A DNA stretch of 64,000 nt from the NCBI GenBank assembly GCA_020635135.1, contig JACKAJ010000016.1:310001-374000 (forward strand), read 5' to 3'. Position numbers and translations under genes: made by a program. Each line of letters opens with the position of its first letter. Within the stretch, counting starts at the first letter, position 1. Under the pieces are notes generated by a model. The model saw only the letters and a program-made list of their open reading frames with translations, was not told where the DNA came from and ran no database searches. The stretch is from Halobacteriovoraceae bacterium (GTDB lineage: Bacteria > Bdellovibrionota > Bacteriovoracia > Bacteriovoracales > Bacteriovoracaceae). Positions 9,272 through 16,844 of the stretch are shown one piece after another.

Positions 9272-9300
9272 AGCAGGAAACCCTCTAAAGATTTCCTGCT
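9272..9300 (-). terminator. rho-independent terminator of the TlpA-like gene
   Basis: Perfect nine-base stem AGCAGGAAA/TTTCCTGCT around an 11-base loop, 17 bases past the stop codon of the TlpA-like gene. On the minus strand it is followed by a broken T-rich run (TTAACTTCTTGTTTTC), so the U tract is only fair. Confidence 0.6.
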
Positions 9301-9316
9301 CTTTGATTATGAAAAA

Positions 9317-9883
9317 TTATTCATTAAGAAGATATTCGAGAGCACGATCGAGCTCGGCATTAGCTAGATCAGCAAAGCGGAGTACTCCATTTTTATCAAG
9401 AACGTAATACCCAGGAATCCCTGTAACTTCATAAGAAGCCACAATTTCACCAGTCCCATCACCTTCACTATAGACACCTTCACTATAGACAATTGGATAT
9501 TTAACTTTTTTGTCATTAAGAACTTTAAGCAAATCAGACTTAAGAACTGGAGTAACGTGAACACCAACAACGGCAACTTCCTTTTTATGTTTTTTGGCAA
9601 TCTCTACTAAGTGAGGAATCGATCTTAGGCATGGCCCACACCAAGTCGCCCAAAAATCAATTACAACAACTTTTCCAACGAGAGATTCGAAGCTTAAGTC
9701 TTCACCATCCACATTTAAAATTGTAATTTTTGTTGCATCAAAAATGTCCGCAGGAGGAAGCTTTCCTTCCAAATGAGGAAGATCAGAATCGCGAGCAAAA
9801 TCGGCATCAGTAACTTGGGCAAAAGAATTAATGCTCAAAGCACTGAAAAAACCTAAAAGTAGTAGAGATTTCAAGAGTTTCAT
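9317..9883 (-). CDS. periplasmic TlpA/ResA-like thiol-disulfide oxidoreductase
   Basis: 188 residues: signal peptide (1-22, ending SFA), then a thioredoxin fold of the TlpA/ResA type. The redox centre is DFWATWCGPCLRS and the cis-proline loop is EVTGIPGYYVLDKNG. Such proteins reduce periplasmic disulfides, for instance during cytochrome c maturation, but no such genes are adjacent. A tandem 15-bp duplication near 9464-9493 gives the repeated residues YSEGVYSEG in the loop that precedes the cis-proline. A GGAG ribosome site lies before the ATG. Monocistronic, with a terminator downstream. Confidence 0.93.
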   Translation of the reverse strand: MKLLKSLLLLGFFSALSINSFAQVTDADFARDSDLPHLEGKLPPADIFDATKITILNVDGEDLSFESLVGKVVVIDFWATWCGPCLRSIPHLVEIAKKHKKEVAVVGVHVTPVLKSDLLKVLNDKKVKYPIVYSEGVYSEGDGTGEIVASYEVTGIPGYYVLDKNGVLRFADLANAELDRALEYLLNE

Positions 9884-10068
9884 TATCCGGCTCCTTTTTT
9901 ATTAGAAATTAGCGATAAACTTTTTGGATACTAGACAAAGTTCAAGGTTCTGTCGAATAAAAGCTTTAAAACCCCAACATACTGCTTTGCATAGAGCCTT
10001 TGCCCGTTCCCAAAGCCGTCGAGCATTGTTAGAATCTCTAACATTCATCGATTTTAAGGAGAAAATTC

Positions 10069-11670
10069 ATGGCCCTATCACGCAAGATTGGTTTCTTATT
10101 TGTTTTATTAAGCTTAACAGTCCAAGGCTATTGTCTCGAGAATAAACTCCAAGACTTCAATGCCATCAAAAAGCTTTTGACCACGAACTACTCCTTTTAT
10201 TTTTATAAGCAAAAAGAACTTAAATTTTCAGCTAAACGCCTATTTGATTCTTACGAAAAGCAAATACTTCAAGCCGAGACTCCCCTAGAGCGTGAGAATC
10301 TCCTCAAGCGCTTAATTGGTGAATTCCAAGACATTCATTTGCGCGTGCTTTTTCCTTCTAATGTTGAAATTTTAAGCTTGGGATTTACTGCTGATTATGT
10401 TGATGAACATTTTGTCGTGAAAAAAACATTTCCAGAAATTCTTTCTCCGAATGTGCGCATTGAAAAAGGCGACATGATTCTAAAAATTAACGGAGAAAAA
10501 GTTGATAAATTCTACCAAGAGTATATTAAACATCGCCCTGTCTCTTCAAAATATGATTCAGTTAAAAGAAGAATTGTAGCTGAAAGTTTATTCACGAGAT
10601 ACCCATCAGGTCATATGATACCGAATGAAAGAATGCTAACAGTCCAATTTCGCTCTCGCAACTCAGGGACACTCAAATCTTATGATCTTCCTTGGAAAGA
10701 AATGAAATCCCTTCATGGTAAGAAAATCACTCATTATGAAAAAATATTTCCGATCAATTCCCTAATCAAAGCTTATAACTTGCAATCGATATCAAAACAG
10801 ATGGTTCGTCGCTATCGAGGAGATTATTGCGGAATCTATAAAGAAAAAAGTTTTTTTAAAGTTAAAGTCTTTGATAAAGGCGATAAAAAAGTAGGTTATT
10901 TTCGCTTCCCAAGTTGGGTCTCGTTACAAATTCACAGTGAACCTGAAGGTGGAGTTCCGGCCTTTGTTCGCAATGATCTCATTTTCATTGAATGCTTTGA
11001 AAGGCTCGTCATAAATCGTCTCAAAGATGTCGATGCCATCATTTTTGATCTTGCCGACAACCCAGGGGGCTCACCTGATCTCTCCTATGCCATCGCATCT
11101 TTTTTTATTGGTAAAAAACTTGAGCGTCCACTTGGAAGAACAGTTTCCACAAATTCCTACTACAAACGTCAAATGGAACGGTATAAAATTTGGTGTGGCG
11201 AAGGCAGTACTCATTTTATATGCGAAAATTGGCTAGAAGAACTTCAGTGGGTTAGACAAAACCCTCGTTTCCTCAGCGTCAAATACCCCGCTTTTCGCTA
11301 TAACAGTCCGGACCTCGAACCCCGCAGCCCATCTTTTATCAAACCTCTTTTTGTTATGATTGATGCAAATTCATGCTCAGCAAGTGAGTTTTTCTCAGTC
11401 GTCGCCAAAAAAAGACCGGCAGAAACTCAGTTTATTGGTACTCCAACTTGTGGAACTGGAGGAGGAACAATCGATTACACAGATCTTGGCAGTTCTCACT
11501 TCACGGCACTTGTAACGACGGGGATGTTTTATGTTGGAGCCAATGAGGAATACTTGGAAGGTTATGGAATTAAACCATCAATTCCCTATCGCTTCACTTA
11601 CAAAGATTTTATCTCGAACAATAAGTATTTTATACGTTTTGCTCTCAGAGAAGCCTTAAAGAGAATTTAG
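10069..11670 (+). CDS. secreted S41-family (C-terminal-processing type) peptidase
   Basis: 533 residues with a signal peptide (1-22, ending GYCLE). A PDZ-like segment lies at ~100-150 (RIEKGDMILKINGEKVDKFY) and the S41 core at ~280-500 (KVGYFRFPSW, IIFDLADNPGGS, VMIDANSCSASEFF, GTPTCGTGGG). Ser in NSCSASE is the expected nucleophile. The glycine loop that in CtpA-type enzymes carries the catalytic lysine reads GTPTCGTGGG, so the Ser-Lys dyad is not evident and another dyad, or no activity, is possible. An AAGGAG site decides the ATG. Probably acts in the periplasm or outside the cell. Confidence 0.88.
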   Translation: MALSRKIGFLFVLLSLTVQGYCLENKLQDFNAIKKLLTTNYSFYFYKQKELKFSAKRLFDSYEKQILQAETPLERENLLKRLIGEFQDIHLRVLFPSNVEILSLGFTADYVDEHFVVKKTFPEILSPNVRIEKGDMILKINGEKVDKFYQEYIKHRPVSSKYDSVKRRIVAESLFTRYPSGHMIPNERMLTVQFRSRNSGTLKSYDLPWKEMKSLHGKKITHYEKIFPINSLIKAYNLQSISKQMVRRYRGDYCGIYKEKSFFKVKVFDKGDKKVGYFRFPSWVSLQIHSEPEGGVPAFVRNDLIFIECFERLVINRLKDVDAIIFDLADNPGGSPDLSYAIASFFIGKKLERPLGRTVSTNSYYKRQMERYKIWCGEGSTHFICENWLEELQWVRQNPRFLSVKYPAFRYNSPDLEPRSPSFIKPLFVMIDANSCSASEFFSVVAKKRPAETQFIGTPTCGTGGGTIDYTDLGSSHFTALVTTGMFYVGANEEYLEGYGIKPSIPYRFTYKDFISNNKYFIRFALREALKRI

Positions 11671-11812
11671 AAAAAGTTCGTTGCAGTTGAATATTGGCAT
11701 TCAATAATGCCTTTTCCTTCTCGGAGAGATAAACAAAATCGACAATTTGATTGAACAAATTCCCCGACCAAGAAAAAATGAGAAAGCTTAAAGCCCCTAA
11801 AAACTTCTTCAT
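11645..11812 (-). CDS. possible 55-residue membrane or secreted peptide
   Basis: Short minus-strand ORF whose ATG at 11812 follows an AAAGGA ribosome site by 3 bases. The first ~19 residues (MKKFLGALSFLIFSWSGNL) look like a signal peptide or membrane anchor. The remainder is short and charged (YLSEKEKALLNANIQLQ). The stop codon lies inside the last 26 bp of the S41 gene on the other strand. It is downstream of the GLUG lipoprotein and could be the end of that transcript. No homologue is known to me. Confidence 0.35.
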   Translation of the reverse strand: MKKFLGALSFLIFSWSGNLFNQIVDFVYLSEKEKALLNANIQLQRTFSKFSLRLL

Positions 11813-11869
11813 CAGTCCTTTAGCGGGTTAAGAAAACTAAGCGTTTAAGTTGATTTATGAACTTGGTTG

Positions 11870-13441
11870 TTATTCCCAAGTAAAGCGTGGGTAGTCCCCA
11901 TTTTGAAGATCCCAGATTTCGGTAGGCCATGTTCCATAAGTGGCAGCCGTTTGCATTGTGGCCGTATTGGCACCTGTATAACCTGTATCAGATCCACATC
12001 CGTCCATATCAGTCGAAGAAGATGCTTGAGTATCGGCATACACTTCTGAGAAAACACCTGTATCACCTTCATCTTGTCCAAAAACCAATCCATCACAAGT
12101 AGTCCCTCCAGTAAGTTGAACCAAAACCCATGCTCTATCAACAGCATTAGTTCCTGCTGATCCACCATGAGTTCCAATCAATCCTCCATACCATTCTTTA
12201 ACTCCAACTGTTCCTTCATAGTAAGCATCTTCAAGTCTTGAAGCATAATTCATAGCTCCGACAATACCCCCTGATCTATTTCCCCAAGTAACTGGGGTTG
12301 ATGACTGTACAGTCGTATTTGATTTTACTTGCTTTAAATAGGCGCTCATACCAGTAACACTATTCCAAGTAAGAGTACCAACAACACCACCACACCAACT
12401 ATTACATTGTACACTTCCACCGAGGTTTTGTACTCTCCGAGTCACATTTCCACCGATTCCTCCAAACAGCCCTCCAACATAAAAAGAAGTCGTATTAGAA
12501 ACTGTTATCGTGTTATTGTTACCCAATATATCGTAAACTCGTCCTTTACTGACACTAAATGCAACCCCTGCATAGTTAGCAGAAGTATCGACACTGGAAT
12601 TTGATATTTTAATATTCGAAAATAAGCTATCTGAATTATTATCATTATCAAAGGCTACGATGGCAACGACCCCATTTCCAGTAATATTCATCGAATCAAA
12701 ATAAAGGTCTTCTACATAAGCATCAAAAGTTGTATTGAAAAATGAATTCTGAGCTACTCCACTTGAATAAATCCAATTGCTTAATGTTTTATAATTTCCT
12801 AAGAAAACTCCTTTAAAACCATTGACCATAGGAGCAAACGTTGTTCCTGTCATATCAATATCATCAGTCATCAAAAAGACTTTTTCTGAATAATCGGCTC
12901 CGTTAATCGCTTCAACCTGAGCAAGACTACAAAGAAGATAAGGGCTATAAGCCGTTCCTTGGCCTCCACCAAATGGGCTTCCTCCTGCATCACAAGTTTC
13001 TTCTCCAATTCTCCAAGCGAGAGTTGGATACTCACCTGGAACAAAAGACCAGTAAGTAGTGCTCAAGGCTCCAAAGTTCGCATTACTTTTCATCTGTGGC
13101 ATATAATAGCTTGTAATCGTTGGTGAACCTGTACTATCAGTTCCATAATCATTACTTAACTCTACAGCTGAAATATCATAAAAAACATTACTTATTGTCC
13201 CAGCACCACTATCGACAAAGCCGAAAACGGCTCCATGTTTATTTAATGTTGTGGCCTTCACATAACTTGTTGATAAACTATTTTGAACACTGGCATTAGG
13301 ATAAACATAGCCGGCTAATCCACCTGCTTCTAAACTAAGATCTCTAATATCTCCTCTCGAAATAGAGTTCTCAATCACACAAAAAGCTTCAAGTTGTCCT
13401 ACGATTCCTCCAACGCGAGAACCGATGAATCCCCCCCCCAA
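11870..13441 (-). CDS. C-terminal part of a frameshifted GLUG-type surface lipoprotein
   Basis: 523-codon frame that continues the product of the gene at 13389-14552. It opens only at a TTG abutting a run of nine G (coding strand), without a ribosome site, so it is not an independent gene. Removing one G joins both frames into a single 893-residue lipoprotein. The content is Gly-rich beta-helix-like repeats (GGLAGYVYPNASVQ, GGLFGGIGGNVTRRV, GGIVGAMNYASRLEDAYYEG). Module ends read EYPTLAWR and DYPRFTWE, as in GLUG-motif surface proteins. A second copy of the module start (GQGTAYSPYLLCSLAQVEAI) lies near residue 160. It is probably exposed on the cell surface when in frame. Confidence 0.75.
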   Translation of the reverse strand: MGGGFIGSRVGGIVGQLEAFCVIENSISRGDIRDLSLEAGGLAGYVYPNASVQNSLSTSYVKATTLNKHGAVFGFVDSGAGTISNVFYDISAVELSNDYGTDSTGSPTITSYYMPQMKSNANFGALSTTYWSFVPGEYPTLAWRIGEETCDAGGSPFGGGQGTAYSPYLLCSLAQVEAINGADYSEKVFLMTDDIDMTGTTFAPMVNGFKGVFLGNYKTLSNWIYSSGVAQNSFFNTTFDAYVEDLYFDSMNITGNGVVAIVAFDNDNNSDSLFSNIKISNSSVDTSANYAGVAFSVSKGRVYDILGNNNTITVSNTTSFYVGGLFGGIGGNVTRRVQNLGGSVQCNSWCGGVVGTLTWNSVTGMSAYLKQVKSNTTVQSSTPVTWGNRSGGIVGAMNYASRLEDAYYEGTVGVKEWYGGLIGTHGGSAGTNAVDRAWVLVQLTGGTTCDGLVFGQDEGDTGVFSEVYADTQASSSTDMDGCGSDTGYTGANTATMQTAATYGTWPTEIWDLQNGDYPRFTWE

Positions 13442-14552
13442 GCGTTGAACGAATATCTGCTAAACTATAAACTTCTGAGATTGTACTCGAAGTAGAAGCA
13501 TTACATTTTCCTACTGCCCCACCAATATAACTTATAAATCCACCATAATAAACAAATGCAAGGATGGAGGCTTTTGTAATTTGTGTATCTGTAATTTCTC
13601 CTGCAATCCCACCTAATTTGTTGGAAGTTGAGGTGATATAGCCTTTATAGTGAACGTGAGTCATAGTTGTTGTATCGGTACATCCAATAATTCCTCCCAC
13701 TGATCCACTACCAACGATTGTCCCGACCACATAGATATTTTCAACACTCGCATTAGCGCTTGAGTTCCCAGCAACTGCACCTGTACAACTTCCTCCAGTC
13801 AAATCTGCATTTTTAATGATTAAGTTAGAAACAGATCCTCCACTAAGATTTTGAAACAATCCAAGGTCATTTGAAGCAGAGGCATCAGTCCAGTCGTAAA
13901 GCTCATAGTGATTTCCATCTAGAGAACCAGTAAAAGTAACTGGTGCAGTGTAACCACCACTCATATCAATATCAGCCGTTAAGATAAAAGCTTTGTCTGG
14001 ATAGTTCGCCATTTCATTGAGAAGAGCAAGTGAATTAATTTGAAAAGGACTACTCGCTGTCCCATTTCCATCTGGAAAGGGATAAGACACATTGTCTTGA
14101 ACGACTATGTTAAAAATTACTTCTGCATTTAAAACACCATCAGTGGCGACAATCTTAAACTCGTAATCTCCCGATTGAGTTAAGGTTGGAACCCAAGAAA
14201 AACTTCCTGTGGAGCTGCTAAAACTCACACCGGCAAGCACGCTACAATTGACTGGGCTTGCAACAGAGTTATCTATGATCTGATCGTAATAACATGAATA
14301 AGTGATGGCACCATTGCCTGTTGAATCATTAGAAGTTCCAGTGTTATTAAGATCAACATTGTATGATCCATCCACTTCACTAATACTAGCATTGGTCGGA
14401 GTATTGATTTCTAAAGTCGCAGTCGTTTCAGGAACAGAAGGTGTCTCTTCCGTAGGTGAAGTTGCTCCATCAATGACTTCTTCTAACTTGATATCGCTCT
14501 TGCAAGAAAGCAATAAAAACGTCAAAAGAATGAATGAGAAAACGTGCTGCAA
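13389..14552 (-). CDS. N-terminal part of a frameshifted GLUG-type surface lipoprotein
   Basis: 387 codons. It starts at a TTG (14552), six bases after an AAGGA ribosome site; no better start is in frame. A lipobox (FLLLSC) ends the signal peptide at Cys17. Residues ~45-155 form a cadherin/putative-Ig-like domain (SSSTGSFSWVPTLTQSGDYE). Residues ~165 onward begin the repeat module (GNGTASSPFQINSLALLNEM) with GLUG-like units (GGIIGCTDTTTM, GGIAGEITDT). After the nine-G run the frame is lost and the last ~14 residues (IHRFSRWRNRRTT) are out-of-frame sequence. The true C-terminus is encoded by 11870-13439. As read here the protein is truncated to less than half. Confidence 0.8.
   Translation of the reverse strand: MQHVFSFILLTFLLLSCKSDIKLEEVIDGATSPTEETPSVPETTATLEINTPTNASISEVDGSYNVDLNNTGTSNDSTGNGAITYSCYYDQIIDNSVASPVNCSVLAGVSFSSSTGSFSWVPTLTQSGDYEFKIVATDGVLNAEVIFNIVVQDNVSYPFPDGNGTASSPFQINSLALLNEMANYPDKAFILTADIDMSGGYTAPVTFTGSLDGNHYELYDWTDASASNDLGLFQNLSGGSVSNLIIKNADLTGGSCTGAVAGNSSANASVENIYVVGTIVGSGSVGGIIGCTDTTTMTHVHYKGYITSTSNKLGGIAGEITDTQITKASILAFVYYGGFISYIGGAVGKCNASTSSTISEVYSLADIRSTLGGGIHRFSRWRNRRTT
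13431..13439. repeat. nine-G homopolymer tract (C9 on the + strand) that shifts the reading frame
   Basis: Nine consecutive C on the plus strand within the surface lipoprotein gene. With eight the coding frame reads LGGGFIGSRVGG and stays open for 893 residues; with nine it stops within 14 codons. It is a typical slippage site. Natural phase variation, a fixed mutation and a sequencing error are all compatible with the sequence alone. Confidence 0.85.
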
Positions 14553-14795
14553 GTTTCATCCTTATGTTAAGGTTTATCCTTCATTATCAATTTTAAGGGT
14601 AAAGACATCAAGAAAAGAAAAAATCTGCCAGGATCCCAATTTTCAAGGACTTAGAAATTGTCGGGCTTACCAAACACAAATTAAGTGCTGAAAAATAGCC
14701 AATAGAAATAGGCAGAAATGATTAAAATCAATAATAAAAGACATATCTAAGAAATCGGAATTTCAAGCTTTTATCTGTGATGATTTCGAGAGAAT
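14553..14795. other. non-coding region upstream of the GLUG lipoprotein gene
   Basis: About 240 bp without a supported ORF. It contains the ribosome site (AAGGATG) of the GLUG lipoprotein directly before its TTG start and must hold its promoter. I could not pick a promoter with good spacing. Confidence 0.4.
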
Positions 14796-14845
14796 AAAAA
14801 AAAGTGGTTACCTCTATTTATTCTTTTAGGAATAGAAGTAACCAC
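14796..14845 (-). terminator. rho-independent terminator of the EF-hand lipoprotein gene
   Basis: Long hairpin: GTGGTTAC then TCTATT pair with AATAGA then GTAACCAC (14804-14845), with one mismatch bulge and a 12-base loop. On the minus strand it is followed by eight T (14803-14796). It lies 33 bp after the stop of the gene at 14878-15855. Confidence 0.9.
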
Positions 14846-14877
14846 ATTTAACAAACGCTCTCCTCCTTTTCATCTAC

Positions 14878-15855
14878 TTACTCGACACAGATAAAGACGG
14901 CATCTATTTTTAAATTACCGTCTTCATTATTAGGAGATAAATCAGTAATGACATAACTATAATCAACTATTGGATGTTGTAATTCAGACCCACCTACTGG
15001 ATCAAGACTTAAAGACTCACAAGCTGCTTTAAAATCTTCCATCAGAAATCCGGCATTTTTATCTTTGAGAAGAGGTGATTTTTCACTAACACTAGCTAAA
15101 AAACTCAAAACATTTTCTGAATCTAACTGGGTCTTGGATTCCGTGAGACTCACTTCGAAAATAAAACTCTCAAAATCAATGTCCCCTCGAATTAATCCTT
15201 GCGAGCGCTTGGCCTCCTGACAACCTGAATATTCATTCAAGCTATGGCCGTCAATAAGATCATTGTTGGCAAAGAGATCTTCGAGTGCTCTTTTACTATA
15301 AAATTTATCCTTTTTTTGAATTTTCTCTTTGATAACACTATTGAGCTGATGAAACGCGCTGTCTTCATCATCGAGAACAAGCAACATATCGTTCATATCA
15401 GAATTTGAAACGACTCCATCATCGTTAGTATCTAAAATACATTTTTGAGGGAAACAACTTTCTGTTATCGCATTAATCCTAATGAGTTCAAGTTCTAAAA
15501 AATGTCTTTCCGTCGTTTTCCCCTTGAGATCTTCACACAAATTTAAAGATTTCTGCTGGTCTTCTATTCGAAAACACATTTCTAATGCTTCATCGACTGT
15601 TAAAACATTAAAAAGAGAAACTATAGACTTAATACTTTTTGCTAAATAGTTAATTCTCTTTTCAACCTTATCCTTACCAGCTTTGAGATCTTGGAGGTTC
15701 TCTTCATCTCCACACAACCCGATGACATCGGCATCTGTAATCGTATTGCCCCCTTGGTTTTGAAAATTTTTATTTTGATTTTCTTGTAATTTTTGAGTTG
15801 ATAAACCACAAGACCCTAGAAAAACGACCATGCACAAACAATGTAAATACTTCAT
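14878..15855 (-). CDS. lipoprotein with a single EF-hand/dockerin-like loop
   Basis: About 325 residues. I choose the ATG at 15855, seven bases after a GGGGAG ribosome site; an in-frame GTG at 15861 lies too close to that site. The signal peptide ends in a lipobox (VVFLGSC). The middle is helical and carries paired cysteines. Near residue 145 there is a calcium-loop-like motif, DTNDDGVVSNSD, preceded by a cysteine pair (CFPQKC). Two other lipoproteins in this window (38304-39476 and 40581-41882) have the same Cys-x-(x)-D-x-N-D/N-D-G arrangement. The C-terminus ends in AVFICVE, similar in style to FFCFKGEI of the 38304 protein. Function unknown; presumably in the envelope. Confidence 0.75.
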   Translation of the reverse strand: MKYLHCLCMVVFLGSCGLSTQKLQENQNKNFQNQGGNTITDADVIGLCGDEENLQDLKAGKDKVEKRINYLAKSIKSIVSLFNVLTVDEALEMCFRIEDQQKSLNLCEDLKGKTTERHFLELELIRINAITESCFPQKCILDTNDDGVVSNSDMNDMLLVLDDEDSAFHQLNSVIKEKIQKKDKFYSKRALEDLFANNDLIDGHSLNEYSGCQEAKRSQGLIRGDIDFESFIFEVSLTESKTQLDSENVLSFLASVSEKSPLLKDKNAGFLMEDFKAACESLSLDPVGGSELQHPIVDYSYVITDLSPNNEDGNLKIDAVFICVE

Positions 15856-15942
15856 CGACACACTCCCCTAACTTGACCTCTATAAAAAATAATATAGCGA
15901 GTGGATCTGTAACTTTTTTATAAAGTACTTGTATTTGAATTA

Positions 15943-15976
15943 TTTTGAGGAGTTATAAAAAAATAACTCCTCAAAA
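15943..15976. repeat. 14-bp perfect inverted repeat in a divergent intergenic region
   Basis: TTTTGAGGAGTTAT pairs exactly with ATAACTCCTCAAAA across a six-A loop. It sits between divergent genes (start at 15855 on minus, 16126 on plus), so it does not end either of them. It could be an operator, or the end of a small untranslated RNA. Confidence 0.7.
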
Positions 15977-16125
15977 AGTGAAAACAAATATTGGCAAACT
16001 CTTATTTCGATAAGGTATTTGAGTTTTTAGCTACTCTTTGAATTCCGCAATTCTTGCCCTCTCTCATCACTCCCTCTTTTCACATATATTGAACTGATAA
16101 CACAAAAAGCTCAAAGGACCTCTCG

Positions 16126-16689
16126 ATGTTCAAATTGTTCAATAAAACTTTTGCCTTATTTATACTCATGACAACTACACTTTGTTTTGCAAAAACATAT
16201 AAAATTCCTGAAGGTCAGCACAATCAACTTCGCATCCCCGGTTTTGTTTGGGCCAAGAAATTCAAATTTAACGCAACTTTTGATTCATCGGCTATTTACG
16301 ATATTAACGATCTTAGTCTCAATAAACTTCTAGGTTTTTCAGACTGCAATTTTCAACACCACCATAAGAATAGTGCTCGAATTGCCTGGCGTTCTCGCGA
16401 TGGTCAAATTGATCTTTTTGCTTACGTCTATCAAAATGGCCAACGAATAACGGGTGTTGGCCCCACTGGCAAAAAAGAGCAAGGAATCTACCTGGGAGGC
16501 ACCACTCCCAACGTAACCAATACTTTTACTATAGAAGTGAAAGGAAATAAGTACATCTTTCAATATAATGGTGTAAGCAAAGTCCTTCCTCGTGGCTGCG
16601 ATAAGAAAAATGCGCTTGGCTACAAGCTCTTTCCCTACTTCGGTGGCTTAAAAGTGGCTCCTCACGACATTGAAATCGAAATCAACTAA
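16126..16689 (+). CDS. small secreted protein of unknown function
   Basis: 187 residues with a clear signal peptide (1-22, ending LCFAK). The mature part looks all-beta, with alternating hydrophobic strands (IAWRSRDGQIDLFAYVYQNG, TNTFTIEVKGNKYIFQYNG), which recalls lectin- or jelly-roll-like domains. Two cysteines (near FSDCNFQHHHK and PRGCDKK) could form a disulfide. A histidine run (QHHHK) is notable. An AAAGGA ribosome site supports the start. It is divergent from the EF-hand lipoprotein and followed by the RND operon after 155 bp. I do not recognise the family. Confidence 0.72.
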   Translation: MFKLFNKTFALFILMTTTLCFAKTYKIPEGQHNQLRIPGFVWAKKFKFNATFDSSAIYDINDLSLNKLLGFSDCNFQHHHKNSARIAWRSRDGQIDLFAYVYQNGQRITGVGPTGKKEQGIYLGGTTPNVTNTFTIEVKGNKYIFQYNGVSKVLPRGCDKKNALGYKLFPYFGGLKVAPHDIEIEIN

Positions 16690-16844
16690 AGACTCTAAGC
16701 CTTACTGTCGTCTCCCGGCATAGTTCAATCCTATCAATTAGCCCTTGTTTTAATTTTAAAATTTTCACTTAACTTTGATCTGCCTCAAAGTTTTCTTTTA
16801 TTTATTAATTTATTATAAATTTATAATATATCAAGGGAGTCGTT

